64,000 bases of DNA. Origin: Hordeum vulgare subsp. vulgare (Eukaryota; Streptophyta; Magnoliopsida; Poales; Poaceae). This document shows, piece after piece, positions 22,782-34,439 of this stretch. The notes under the pieces were generated by a model. That model was not told the DNA's origin and searched no databases. It was given only the letters and a program-made list of their open reading frames with translations. Both the position numbers and the translations under genes were made by a program. The stretch spans positions 180,905,703 through 180,969,702 of the forward strand of contig NC_058519.1 of NCBI RefSeq assembly GCF_904849725.1. The letters are read 5' to 3'. Every line of letters starts with the position of its first letter. Position 1 is the stretch's first letter.

Positions 22782-23640
22782 CTCCCCCTCGTAATTTGAG
22801 TGGTAGTGAGTAACACACACATATATAGTTGTAACTAATAGGCAGATCGATTTTCTAAGTTTAATAAGCTATTGCCTATTTTTTTTCTACCGGCTTAATA
22901 ATTTCTCTTTCGGTCTACGCTTCATCCGTGTTTTTTTTTCACAATTCAAAATTCAAGATTATTTATTAAAAAATGCAAACATTTACAAAAAAATTATTTT
23001 GTAAAAGCCATCATTATTTTAAAATTTAAGAAATTTTTTAATTTGTGAACATTTTAAAATTCATGAACACTTTTAAATTTCCAAACTCTTTTCCAAATTC
23101 ATAAATGTTGTTTTACATCAAAGAATATTATTTAAATCCATGAGAATTTTTTAAAATTTATGATTTTTTCAATTCAAAACATGTTTTAAAATCAGTGACC
23201 TTCTTTAACAAAACTTTTTCAAATAAAAATGCCATATCCCTTTTTTGAGCTAGCAAGATAGCGGGTCGAAAGAAAGCTAAGTGAGCGAGTAAAGCAGGGA
23301 GCCGAGCTAAACGAACGGCAGCCTCATGGACCGCCGACCTGAGTGTTATAGCAGTAATTACACTAAGTCAGCGTGGAATAAGAGCTCCTAAGTTTTTTAT
23401 ACAACCACCACCGAGTGACACATAGGAATTAACGTGTAAGAGGGCATCACAATCACGAATTGAACAACTCCACTCTCAGAACAAATACCATCTCCAGTAA
23501 CCCAACACAATAGACAAATAAAAAATCACCAAAACATAATTAAAACCCAAGGCAACATAGATAAAAACTAATACAAAGTAACCTGCGAGAGAAAGATTAG
23601 TTAATTCCACTAGTAATTAAGAACGGTGTGGCGAAGCACA
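22782..23640. other. AT-rich intergenic DNA
   Basis: Contains degenerate short repeats of the type aaattcatgaacattt between about 22930 and 23220, and a stretch rich in gag/gcg (23250-23340). No coding sequence is supported. The 3' untranslated part of the CslF gene probably begins near 23640. Confidence 0.5.
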
Positions 23641-23758
23641 CGTTGGCTTCTAGTATATTACTATATCACAAAGTACACGTTCAACTACATAAGTCCCTTC
23701 CTGAAGGAGATATCTTCATTTGTCATACTGATCCATAGAAAAGTGTGCTAGGTATTTT

Positions 23759-26700
23759 CTATACCAACATGGATGGAAAGAAATGTAAAAGGAATGTATG
23801 GATGCCAATGTACATCAATGCGGTGGCCAAGAAAGCAATGGGTAGTAAGATGAATAGGATTCCGGTTCTCTTGGCCCATCTTCCAATAATCGCCAATGCA
23901 AATGGGTAAAGGAGCACCATAATCCACAGGTTGAACAATAGCCCTAGTGCACCATGCCTTTTCTGTGCTACAGACCATGTCCCCATGTATAAGACTGATT
24001 TACCAATTGCTACACCAATAGCCAAGATGTTGGAAAACAATACCACAACCGCGGGGACCATCATGGGTACCCAATGCACTTCATACATCTCAGCATACTT
24101 GTCATCTGTATCAGCCACTGGTTGCTTTGTGGTTACTCTGAAGTGTATACCCTTTTTTGTAAGGATATTCACCACCATGTGCAACACCGCCGTTGGATAT
24201 GCAGTTACCGAGCCGATCATGAAAAATTGCTCGTTGCGCCACCAATCCAACCATGTGATTCCTGCCCACATTATCTCAAACATGCCAATCACATGGATCA
24301 TCGCGACGACAATGATAAGGTACACAATGTACCTGGTATATGGCCTTTGTATAAGTATTTCTGTTGGAAGAAGCCACATCACTGGACAGAAGGCATACAT
24401 TAGGATAAAGAGTGATGTCAATGGGTATATAGTGAAATTGATGTACGAGAGTCGCTGCACCAAACTGAGTCGACGACCAGCGAATAGTGGGCTGATGTGC
24501 GAGAAGAACATCTCTAGGGAACCACCAGACCATCGCACTATTTGGCGGAGGCGCTCTGTTAGATTGATCGGTGCAGTGCCACGGAACGCTTCACGTTCCA
24601 TGGTAACATACATGGAGCACCACCCTTGCCCATGGATACGAAATCCTGTTACTATGTCTTCTGTTGCCATATTGTATATGTAGCCAATGCCCCTACCCCA
24701 ATCAGTGGAATCATCATAGGAACATGACACAACTTTTGTCATCTCTTCAAGAAATGAATCATCTAGTGGTGGTGGTAGTGTGACACCTTCCTCTTGCTTT
24801 ATGGCTGCTAGTACTGAGTTGAGGAAGGGTAATGAGTTGCCAAACCTGTTACTGTCGACTATGATGTCCTCGGCTCTCCAGCAAGGTGGATCAATTCCAT
24901 AGAGTGCAAGGCGACGGAACATGCAACCTGTGCCAAGGTAAGTAGGCCCTTGTTGACCATTGAGGCCATACATGGCACCATCAAAAAAGACTCGATTATG
25001 GTTTCCATACCGGTCAGTTGGGTCGACATTATCAAATCTTTGCGGGAACTGAACAAATCCAGTATTATCCCCTTCACGTGGGTCTAGCATGAAGCAAACA
25101 GCTGCACGTAGGGCTTCTGAATTGTTGATGTAGTGGTCGCAGTCAAAGTTAATGAAGAAAGGTGCATTAGAGAGTAGAGCTGAGATACGTAGCTCTGCAT
25201 TCAAAGCGCCTGCCTTTTTGTTATGCTCGATACCTGGACTCTTTTCACGAGCCACATATACCAACATGGGCAGGCGCACATCAACATCGTCAAAGCTGAG
25301 TGGGTTGTCAAGGCTCTCTTGTACGCCTGGTTGAACCACATGTTCTGGATGGCTCTGCACAATCTGTTAAAGGAATTAGTATGTCATAAGAAACAAGTTA
25401 CAAATTGGTTGGAAAATGAAATGTTGTTTGTCAATCTAGATCACGGAAGAGTACTACATATTTTATAAAAGTAACACTTACTCAAAGAGACTTTCATACC
25501 TTAACAATTCCTGCATGATGCCCGGCCCTATGTTTTTCTGCTGGGTCAAGCCATGTGCCTGGCCATTGTGTTCCGTCAGCCATCCAAGTCACTTTTGCAT
25601 CTTCATCCTCCGTTCCTGTTTTACTGTAAGTTCCCGACCTTTGATGGATGGTGTTAGGAAGCATATCTAAATTCTTCTTGAACTCTTCATATTGTGTGCG
25701 TACATGCTTATAATCCTGAAAGAACTCCTTATGTGGCGTCCCTCCATACAACGGGCCCTTTAGTTCAAAATAGCTTTCCGGTGCTCTTGGCTCAATCTGA
25801 TGCTTTCTACAGAAAGGAACCCATAAAGCAGCAAACTTTGCAGTCTCAACCAATGCCTCATAAAGGACCAATGAGCCGCTATCATCTGATAGGTAGCAGT
25901 TGCACCTGCCAATATGATAGTCAGCTGCAAGTATAGAGAGAACACAGTTCATGGTGTACAATATGGGCTCATCGGTAGCACTGGCAGTGGTGACGATGAC
26001 GTCAATGCTTGGCAGCTGGGAGCTCCTCCCTGGTGTGTCATATTGTTTCCTGAGTGTAGCAAGGTCGGGTATCCTTTTAACGGGATTATACTTTGGCAGT
26101 TGGTAGCTTAGCCATGATAAGCTAAACCACACGTCTGCGACGACGGACATCATCCAAAACCACATGACATCTGAATTGTTATGCTTGATGCGCCATCCAA
26201 CAAATAAGATTACGGCGATTACTCGTATCAGGATCAATACCCTGTTTATCATGAGGGAAGAAAAGTGTAATCAGTGCATGCAAATGCATAGTCTAGCTAC
26301 GCAAGTGCCTACCAGTACTTACTCTAGTGTTTATTAACGTGAGCTATTTCATTTTATATACTATGCACAAATCGATCTATCTTAAACGAGAACGTATGAG
26401 GACTTCAAGAGGGTGTGGTGTTTTGGATCCCATGCTCTAAGGAGCCCGATATTTACTTAATTTCATTTATACACATTGATTTGTTCCACATATTTGTATT
26501 TGTTTTTTACTAAAAACACACTAATTTGCAAGCTGCACACAGAAAACTTATGGACCCATAGTAGCAAGTACTAGATACACTTTTTAGTCCATAATTGACA
26601 ATTAGATCTGTAATAAAAATATTTACTTATGACTGTGATTTTGAGTCATGTAAAACGCATACTATTAATCAGGTAATTAATAGTAAATTTTTGCCTTAAC

Positions 26701-27393
26701 GAATCAAAATGTGCTTTGTATTGTTGAATGGAGTAACTTATTTTAATATGATTGCACCCAAATAACCGCGCTATGACTAACTCATCAACACAATTATATT
26801 ATTGCTCTACTATAAATAAAAACGATAGTGTACGCCTTAAAATTGAACTATTTTCGGTTGCACCTATAATTTTTTCTTCTCTCATTCAATGATGAAAGTT
26901 CCTTCGCCCCCAAATACTTAACAGTGATGTTGTTTGCAGAGATTTTAGGTAGTAAAGTTCATTGGATTTCACTTTGTAGAAACAAAATTTGCGAGCAGTT
27001 TAAGATCACAGAACAAGCGGCACTGCAGAGCGCCAGCTCCTTAGATTACTGAAGATGCACCGCAGAGCGGATTAGAAGAAGGAAGCTCCACCTGTAGGGG
27101 TACAGGATGATATTCTTGACTCTCCTGTTCGAGAACAGCAGCGGCCGGCCGCCGCCATTCTCCAGGTCTGGCGCTGCCGCCATGTCGTCCGGCTGGTCGA
27201 CGTCTTTCCAGTACTTGTCCTTGGCTTTCGGGGCGCCCTTAAGCTTGTCGCCGCCGCCGTGACCATTGGCCACGACTGGCATGACGACCAATGCTCCTGC
27301 GTGAACGCCGTTGCGGTTCCAGAGAAGTGGCTGGCTGAGGTCGGTGGCGGCGCCGGCGCCGGCGTCTGTCCGGGGCGACAACATTGCCTGCAT
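23759..27393 (-). CDS. CslF: Cellulose synthase-like F glycosyltransferase, three coding exons
   Basis: Exons: 27393-27092, 26241-25500, 25363-23759. Donors are acag|gtgg and ttaag|gtatg; acceptors are aacag|ggta and taacag|attg; phases fit. The product is 882 aa from ATG 27393, or 879 aa from ATG 27384, normal for CslF. The family makes (1,3;1,4)-beta-glucan from UDP-glucose in grass cell walls. Visible: two N-terminal membrane segments (about residues 102-118 and 125-145), DD at 220-221, DCD at 422-424 (NFDCDHY), TED at 582-584, QIVRW at 622-626, and six C-terminal membrane segments. This is the family-2 glycosyltransferase D,DxD,D,QxxRW set, with no stop or frameshift, so it is probably functional. 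The exact paralogue cannot be told by eye; it looks unlike CslF6, which is longer. Introns are 850 and 136 bp. A possible 5' UTR intron (donor 27511, acceptor 27388) would make 27384 the start. Confidence 0.92.
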
Positions 27394-27600
27394 GGTGCAC
27401 GCATGCACATAAATGGTATGAAATCCCGCACTGACGCGCTGTACTAATGCGCTTAACTGTCACACGCATGCAACTGAGATATGATAGGTTAAGGTAAGTA
27501 CTAATACGTACCGGATTGCAATGATAATGCCCGAGCCGGAGCCAAATAGACGAAAGAGGAGCGAGTGCTTTGCACGGTACAGAGAGGAGGTCACGGGTGT

Positions 27601-27609
27601 ATTATATAC
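27601..27609 (-). promoter_or_regulatory. TATA box of the CslF gene
   Basis: Minus strand tgtatataatac covers this site, about 210 bp upstream of the coding start. It places transcription start near 27570. The 1.15-kb insertion begins about 42 bp upstream. Confidence 0.6.
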
Positions 27610-27637
27610 ACAAATCCCGTATGTCCAGCTAAGGTGA

Positions 27638-28811
27638 TACAGCTGGCATGAAGGTTTTTCTTTCTTTCTCCAGAAAAAAAGGCGATCTAACCAGGTGAGG
27701 GGTATCGTCGGATCTATACGTATGGATCGTGTAGTTTTAGGTTTTAGGCCTTTTTTGTGGGTATTAGGTTTTAGGCCTTAACAGCTTAGGTTTTTGAGTC
27801 ATTTATCTCCTTGTCTTTGGCTGGCGGCGTTGAATAAAGAAGCTTCAGATTCTTCCTCGACGAGGCGATCAATTCTATGATTGGGATTGGTTTTGGAATC
27901 AGTTCAAGTGAGGATGGCATGGCGACGGTATCCTTGTAGTGGACTTATGTCTTCGAACTCCGCCATTGCGATGACATGTGCTCTAACGCCGACACAAAAA
28001 TTGGTAGGCAAGGAACGGATGCAGATTGTGGTTTGCATCAACGGCATCTGAAAGATGATGTATCATGTGTTGAGCTTGTGGATCATGATTGGTATATATG
28101 ATTTCGTCCTCCGTAGTCTTAGTCATGATGGATGTTAGATCTCGAGTTCGATGACATGTTCTGGGTGCTATACGAGCCAAATTCTTCAATGATAAATGTT
28201 ACGCTTTTGGTAAGCTACTTTGGTGAAGTAAGCTTAGCTTAGATGGCTATATTTCTTGTGATGAAACACACCCATCAAGGTTCAAGTCTTTCACTTTGCA
28301 GTGGTTCTTGCATTTTCCTCAATTTATTTCAATTTTTTAGCGATGTTCGTTCCATGGGGAGAGATGTTCTTGTCGGCTAGCCGCCATGATTTTATAAATC
28401 TTGAAATATTATGTCGACTCATTATCTCGAAAGATGTTCATAGGGATAGGATATTTATCGCTGCGTTCATAGAGGTAACTGTATGTGTGAATCTATAATT
28501 GTACTCAGTGAAACAAAAAACTGCATATCAACGAAGGAGTTGCGTCGAGCTAGGTGGAAGATGTGATCCGTTATATATATATATTTTCTGTAATAGTTGT
28601 TGCGATGGTGCCGAAGCAAGTGACCGACCTTGAAGTTAAGCTTGAGGGTGTCGTGGGTCATGATTATAAATTATTTTTTGAGTTGTAATTTCTTCTTTCT
28701 TAAAGGCTTATGTTTAATGTCTTTTTAGTTTTACCAAGACAATGCTTATCTTTATTAAAAAATAAGACACATGTTATTATTATTATGAATAAAATTGGTA
28801 CAGCTGGCATG
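27638..28811. mobile_element. 1148-bp insertion flanked by a 13-bp direct repeat, retroposon-like
   Basis: The 13-mer tacagctggcatg occurs at 27638-27650 and 28799-28811. Between them, 27651-28798 starts with a pyrimidine-rich stretch (ttttctttctttctccag) and ends attattattatgaataaaattgg. A target duplication of this length and an A/T-rich 3' end suit a non-LTR retrotransposon (5'-truncated LINE) or a retroposed sequence on the plus strand. No RT motif is readable inside and I do not recognise the family. The insertion sits directly upstream of the CslF core promoter. Confidence 0.55.
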
Positions 28812-30641
28812 CACGGCATGCACAGATGTACTCATGCACTACCACACAACAGGTTTCAAGTATCTCGACCAACGCACATGGTGAACGATAATAGGACGTG
28901 ACGTGTCCCGACGCGGACAAATTAAGGTGTGGTTACTCGGTTATTAATTTGTAAAAACTGTAGTATATACAGTATGCGTGGATAACAACATTCGTTTGTT
29001 CAAGTTAGGCCACATAACAACATTATAGTTGAGGAGCGTGGATGGGAAATCCCATAAAAGTGAGTGCACTTTGGTTGTACTGCATGTCAGTCACTTAGGT
29101 CGCTTCCAATTTCTATCTGCCCTCTAGTGTACCATGGTTTCATGTTTGATTGTGCAGTACTTTTTTTTTGTTTGTGACTGTCTATCTTGACAAAACTGCT
29201 TGGCTTAACACTATTTCACTAACCGAAAGTACCGTAGTACGGGTAGTAGAATAGAAGATTAGAAATGACAATATATCACGATCGTAGCACCAACGCATAC
29301 AAGCAAAACAGGAGGTGGACTGACGGCGAGTGGCGTCCTTGGAGCCAATCCGTCGTGTGCAACGGTTGCAGCACTGCTCCCTCGTCTTGCTCGTCCACAT
29401 TTGTATGTAGTGCGCGGGCCTGAACAGACTTGAATCTTTTTCTACGCACGCCTTCGGCCGCTTCCTGTTTGTGGGTGAGATACAACAAGCAATGTGGCGG
29501 GGAAGTCGTGCCACGTCTTACGACGTTTCACAGATGTGTCTCATCGTGTTGTTTCCCTCGTTACCCCGATGTATTTCTGACACTAGTAAACTTGCACGTG
29601 ATTGTCATCAAATAATTTTCAGAATAATTGTGTAACATTTACATATGTTTTCATCATACGTACTTCATTACTAATCATATTGCCTGGATGGAAAAAAAAT
29701 ATGTCAATGGATAAATGAAATATACGCAAAAAAATGTTTAAGCTGAATGAATTTATATACCCTAGACATGAAGTTATGCTCCTAGATAGGCCATTTATCT
29801 TAGATGGTTAACCTTTGAAATAATAACATCGTTATGACATTACCGCACAAAAAAAGTTATGACATCAATTGATCATGTAAATATATAAAAATTCAAAAGT
29901 ATACGAAATATTTATGAGTATATATATGATATATTACTAATCAAACTTGATATGTGTAACATATTTATAAGGGAGAATGTAAAACAAAAAAATTTATACT
30001 CAAGAATTTGCAATGTTTTTCGGAAGAAATGAACCAAATTGCCTGCCATTGGAGCATTTGAAAGATGGGTGAGTGCTTGCCATTTCGATGAAGTCCCACA
30101 ACCCCAATGAAAGCCTGAAGAGATATATTAAGTAAAATATTTAGAAATCACTACCGTAAATTCATATCCGAAGTTTTCACTCAATCTAGATGAACATTGT
30201 ATTTATGTAACTCCCAGATTTAATTCGCGCATTCATGCAACTGTATCTAATGAATGAGAATTTCACTCTACAAACTGAACATAAGAGATCATGTGTTGAT
30301 TAATACAATCAATTTTTTTCTATAATGATACAACAGGGAGCAATGACATTGCAAACATCTTGTCACGTCACATTGCAAAGGGAATCAACATTTGCTAACA
30401 TAATATATCAAGAAGTGTTGCATACATGAAGTCCATCTCATTGATCCTTTTAGATCTACCGGGCAAAGGAATTTTGTACTAAGAGGCCCTATTTAGCTTC
30501 AGCAATTTCGGAGAGCAGCAAAGATCAATGCACAAAAGGTATAACTGGAGTTTCTTCCCATTTCTCGCGACAATGATATGATAATAAGAAGTCCAAGAAA
30601 CAAATGGAAAATGGCAGCATCCTTGTTTATAGGCAAGCAAG
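28812..30641. other. Intergenic DNA, nothing recognised
   Basis: No open frame with family features, no clear MITE termini and no RNA gene was found. The stretch includes AT-rich low-complexity DNA (29630-30000). The last 45 bp (30597-30641) are copied into the adjacent LTR of element C at 30686-30731. Confidence 0.5.
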
Positions 30642-31390
30642 TGAAAGGATCGATATGGTTGACTAGAGGGGGGGGTGAATAGGCAAGAAACAAATATAAA
30701 ATGGCAGCATCCTTGTTTATAGGCAAACAAGTTAGGGTTAGCAACTAAAGGTTCTCTAAAATAATAACTAGGTGAGCAACCTATATGATGCTACCTACTA
30801 TGACCACTAAAGCAAGTAAGAAATACTCTACAACAAAAGCATACACAATGTCAAGGTAAGATATAACCACAAGTGGAGCCGATGAAGACGAGGATGTGTT
30901 ACCGAAGTTCCTTCCCTTTGACAGGAAGTACGTCTCCGTTGGAGCGGTGTGGAGGCACAATGCTCCCCAATAAGCCACTAGGGCCACCGTATTCACCTCA
31001 CACCCTCACACAATGCAAGGTGTCGTGATTCCACTATATGTGCCCTTGAAGGTGGCGACCGAACCTTTACAAACAAGGTTGGGGCTATCTCCACACAAAG
31101 CTTGAAGGCTCCCAACAAGACCACGGAGCTTCACCACAATGGAATGTGGCTCCGAGGTGACCTCAACCGTCTAGGGTGCTCACACACCCAAGAGTAACAA
31201 GATACGCAAGGGATTAGTGGGGGGAACCAATTTTCTCTTGGTGGAAATGTAGATCTTGGCCTTCTCAACCAATCCCTAGGAAATCAACAAGTTTGATTGG
31301 CTAGGGAAAGAGATCGGGCACATATGAGCTTAGAGAGCAACAATGGAGTCTTGGAGGGTCAAAGGTAGGGTTCGTGAGGTAGGTGAACCC

Positions 31391-31400
31391 TTTATATAGT
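31391..31400 (-). promoter_or_regulatory. TATA box of the element C 3' LTR
   Basis: Minus strand ACTATATAAA, identical to the site at 41934-41943 in the other LTR. It lies 40 bp downstream of the palindrome cluster. Confidence 0.75.
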
Positions 31401-31439
31401 GGGGGAACAAGTCCAACCGTTACCCCCACTGTCAGCATG

Positions 31440-31735
31440 CCCCTAGCGGGACTACCGCTTGGGGGAAGCGATACTACCGCTGACCCTAGCGGTACTACCG
31501 CTTGGAGGGAGAGGTACTACCGCAAGCCCCAGTGGTACTACCGCCAGACCTGGGTGATTCTACCGTTAGGCAGACTCAAAGCCACGGTAGTAGAAATACT
31601 AGTATCGAGCCTACCACCGCTGGAAAAGTATTCGCAAAAAGTCTGACGAAGTATAACCGCTCAGAGAGGGAGGTACTACTGTCCCTAAGCGGTACCACCT
31701 CTCGGCTGGAGCGGTACTACCGCTCGACCCTTTGC
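31440..31735. repeat. Palindrome cluster in the C 3' LTR
   Basis: About ten copies of gcggtactaccgc and variants, some extended to GAGCGGTACTACCGCTC (near 31710-31727). They lie just upstream of the TATA box on the minus strand. Confidence 0.88.
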
Positions 31736-32044
31736 AAATGCAAGGATAGACCAAGCGGGTGCTCCATTGCCGCAAAGAGAAGGTGGTGGAAAGAAAAATG
31801 CGGGTGAGTGAGTTGATTCCACCCAAACCTTTTCGACGCGGACCCCCTCTTAATAGTACGGCTTTCCTACTACTCAACACTAACAAATAGAACCGTAGGA
31901 AACACCATGCTCCAACAACACCAAGGGGCGAGAATCATCTTGTGTCCTGTGATGTATTCTATGAAATGCTCAATGCACACGATTAGTCTGTAGAGGTGCT
32001 GTCATCAATCACCAAACCTACTTAGAACAAAATATGCCCTAACA

Positions 32045-32063
32045 ATCTCCCCCTTTTTGGTGG
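32045..32063 (-). other. Polypurine tract of element C
   Basis: Minus strand ccaccaaaaagggggagat directly precedes the 3' LTR start tgttagggcat. Confidence 0.8.
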
Positions 32064-32394
32064 ATTGATGACAACACCGGATTTGCACAAAAACATATTA
32101 ATGAAAAACATAGACATGTGAGCATGAAGATAAAGGCACAAGATAAATGATCTCATAGGCTAAGTATATGGAGAAACTTTAGATATAATATAAGGATATC
32201 ATATGTCTCACACCATATGACGAAGAGTCTTCACACACATAATAAAATATCCAACAGACTTAAACCAACCAAGTTCAGAAAAGAAAGACTCAAACACGAA
32301 CGAAAAAACCAAAGGAAATCTCTAACACTCTCTCCCCCTTTGGCATCAGTACACCAAAAAGGCAGAGAGGACGCAAACACAAGTGGTGGCTCAT

Positions 32395-34273
32395 TTGTTC
32401 TCAGCAGACACATCCGTAGCATCCTCATCATCCTCATGTTGCTCCTCGTGATCAGACCCCGCTGCATCTTCTTCGTCAGACACCTCCTAATCAGTCGCAT
32501 CCCACTGGTAGTCTCTAGCCTGCATCCACGCAGCCTCTGGAGTGATGACATCCTTAGAACCACTAGAGACGTGCACATCAAGCATCCTCAGGAGGCGCTT
32601 ATCCCGCTGACGGTTCTCCTTCTGAGCCACATGAGTTAGATATTGTACTTTTGCCTTCATGCAATACAAGGTCCTCATCTGGTCCTTCAAGGACCCCATC
32701 TGTTCCTTCAGCTTCTTGGCCCAAGATGGTCAGCAGAAGAACGGGTCCGTGAAGCAGGGCCGCCCCAGCCCCAGCAACAGCAGTCTCCTCCTCACTCTCC
32801 ATGTGAGCAGTAGGAAGTGAAGTGGAGGTGTTGGCCCATTTCTCTTTCTGGCGCAGTTTGATGGGACCATGGTTGAAGAACTCTATGTGAGAAGGAAAGG
32901 CCGTGCCAAGAAAGTTCTCTGCCCATTTAGTCTTCATGTAGTAGAACAAGTAAGGCCCATAGATGGGAACCCTACGGTTGTATATGGCCATCAGAAGCTC
33001 GCAAAACTTCACATTTGGGACATCAAGTGGCCCATTAGACTGTGTCCGTCCTTCCTCACACATCAGGAGCATGTCCACCAGATAGGAATGAACTTCGTCT
33101 TTGTTACCAACCCGAGGGAACAGAGAGTCACGGAAGACCCGAGAAGGAAATGAGCACACCCTTCGTGACATAGAAAGGCATCAGCTTGTCCTTGGGGGTG
33201 GTATCAAGGTTGCAATGAGGGCGCAGGCCAACAGGGTTATGCAGCCGAGTGAAATCGATCCTCAAAAGCTTCATGAACTCAGTCCAAGAGCCAGTCATCT
33301 TCTCGCCATGAGTCATCCAGGTCAAAGAGAGATTCTCATCATTATGGAAGAAGATAGAGACATAAAATTGAGCCACTAACTCTGGATCGAAGTCAAAGTG
33401 AAAAGAGATGATATCCTCAATACCCAGCTGCTCAATCATACTCAGGGCCTCTCCAAAATATGCATTATCCTTCCGGAGATGATTGATAGATCATGAGTTG
33501 ATAGATCATGAGTTGCTGCTTGGTCCAGAACATCTCACCACCCCTGAACAACTCCCTCTCATTAACATAAGGATATTGCTTTCGACGCCGCGCAAACTCC
33601 TTGAGAGGCATAGTGTCATAGTCAATGGTGGACTACTTGTCCTTTGATGCAGTCTTCTTGAAGTTGCGCTTCGCAGGATTGGAACCTTCCGGTTCTTCAG
33701 TGTTGCGGTACCTCTTGGACTCGGTGTCGCAAACTGGGTTGGAACGACGGGAGCCACCACCTGAGACACGCAACACAAACATGCGAAAACGACAAGAGAA
33801 GTCATGGCAACATCCAGAACATAGGAGAAAACACAAATGAAACCAAGTAGGAGTAAGCATAGGCAGCAAAGCGAGCGCGAGCGGTCGTACCACTTCGGGC
33901 AGGGCGGTAGTACCGCTTCACGAGCGGTAGTACCACTCGGTCAGGGTGGTAGTACCGCTCGGTCAAGGCGGTCGTACCGTGAGCGAGCGGTAGTACCTCT
34001 CGGGGCAGGGCGGTAGTACCACGTGGTTACAGATCTGGAGGAACAAGACATGTATCTAACCACTATGCTGCAGATTTAAAAACAAGGGACCAAAACTATG
34101 CAGATCCGATGCAGCAATGCAAATAGAGGCACTTGCCAACATCTCTCCTCCTATCCATGTACGAGACAAGATCATGCCACAACAATGAAGCAAATACATC
34201 TAGCCCCTAACCCTAGAACCAAGAACATCAACACAAAAAAAGGAGGATAGGGGCAGTACCGGAGTCCATGGCA
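32395..34273 (-). pseudogene. Third ORF (env-like) of element C, apparently spliced
   Basis: On the minus strand an ATG at about 34273 begins MDS, with a donor at ccg|gtactg. An acceptor gtgtctcag near 33765 leads in phase into GGGSRRSNPVCDTESKRYR and a Lys-rich stretch. A TAG follows KDK near 33632, then the frame continues with DYDTMPLKEFARRRKQYPYVNE (read in two parts across 33600-33540). A duplicated 15-bp block at 33484-33515 shifts the frame. Later segments carry the conserved domain of this ORF: about 33440-33170 (MIEQLGIEDIISFHFDFDPE start) and 33120-32830 (NKDEVHSYLVDMLLMCEE), then an acidic C-terminus near 32400-32480. Proteins of this kind occur after RNase H in SIRE/Maximus elements; their function is not established. 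An internal TATA box lies at about 34421-34431. Confidence 0.65.
33880..34035. repeat. Palindrome cluster inside the third-ORF intron
   Basis: About six units of gcggtagtaccgctc type with short spacers, for example near 33923-33939 and 33946-33962. It lies between the proposed donor (about 34263) and acceptor (about 33765). Confidence 0.8.
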
Positions 34274-34420
34274 CACAGAGGAGGAAGGGGGAGGGGCAAT
34301 CCCTCCAACTGGAACGAGAGGAGAAGTTCCGCGGAGGAAGATCAAATCTGGGGGAACTCGAGATAGAGAGGGAGAGCTCCACGAAGAAGAAACAAATGTG
34401 GCAGAGAGAAACTTCCCCCT

Positions 34421-34431
34421 CTCTTTATATA
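34421..34431 (-). promoter_or_regulatory. Internal TATA box before the third ORF of element C
   Basis: Minus strand ggtatataaag, followed by a purine/pyrimidine leader of about 150 bp and an ATG at about 34273. A palindrome cluster lies directly upstream at 34440-34740. The order matches the LTR promoters. Confidence 0.6.
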
Positions 34432-34439
34432 CCCCGAGG

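Larger units (their letters stand above)
30642..32044 (-). repeat. 3' LTR of element C
   Basis: 1403 bp, tgaaagg...ccctaaca. It matches the uninterrupted parts of the right LTR (41208-41950, 48393-49048, 62402-62445). Minus-strand TATA box ACTATATAAA is at 31391-31400, with palindromes upstream at 31440-31735. Near its left edge a 45-bp copy of flanking host DNA replaces the normal sequence (30686-30731). Confidence 0.92.

Noticed and set aside
23931..24683. 250-residue open frame on the plus strand
   Set aside because: It is antisense to CslF exon 3, whose family motifs are clear on the minus strand; no homology pattern on the plus strand.
29182..29514. 110-residue open frame on the minus strand in the gene island
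   Set aside because: No family features, no promoter or splice signals of note, and overlapping open frames on both strands.
32217..32639. 140-residue open frame on the plus strand
   Set aside because: Antisense to the third ORF of element C, with no recognisable domain.
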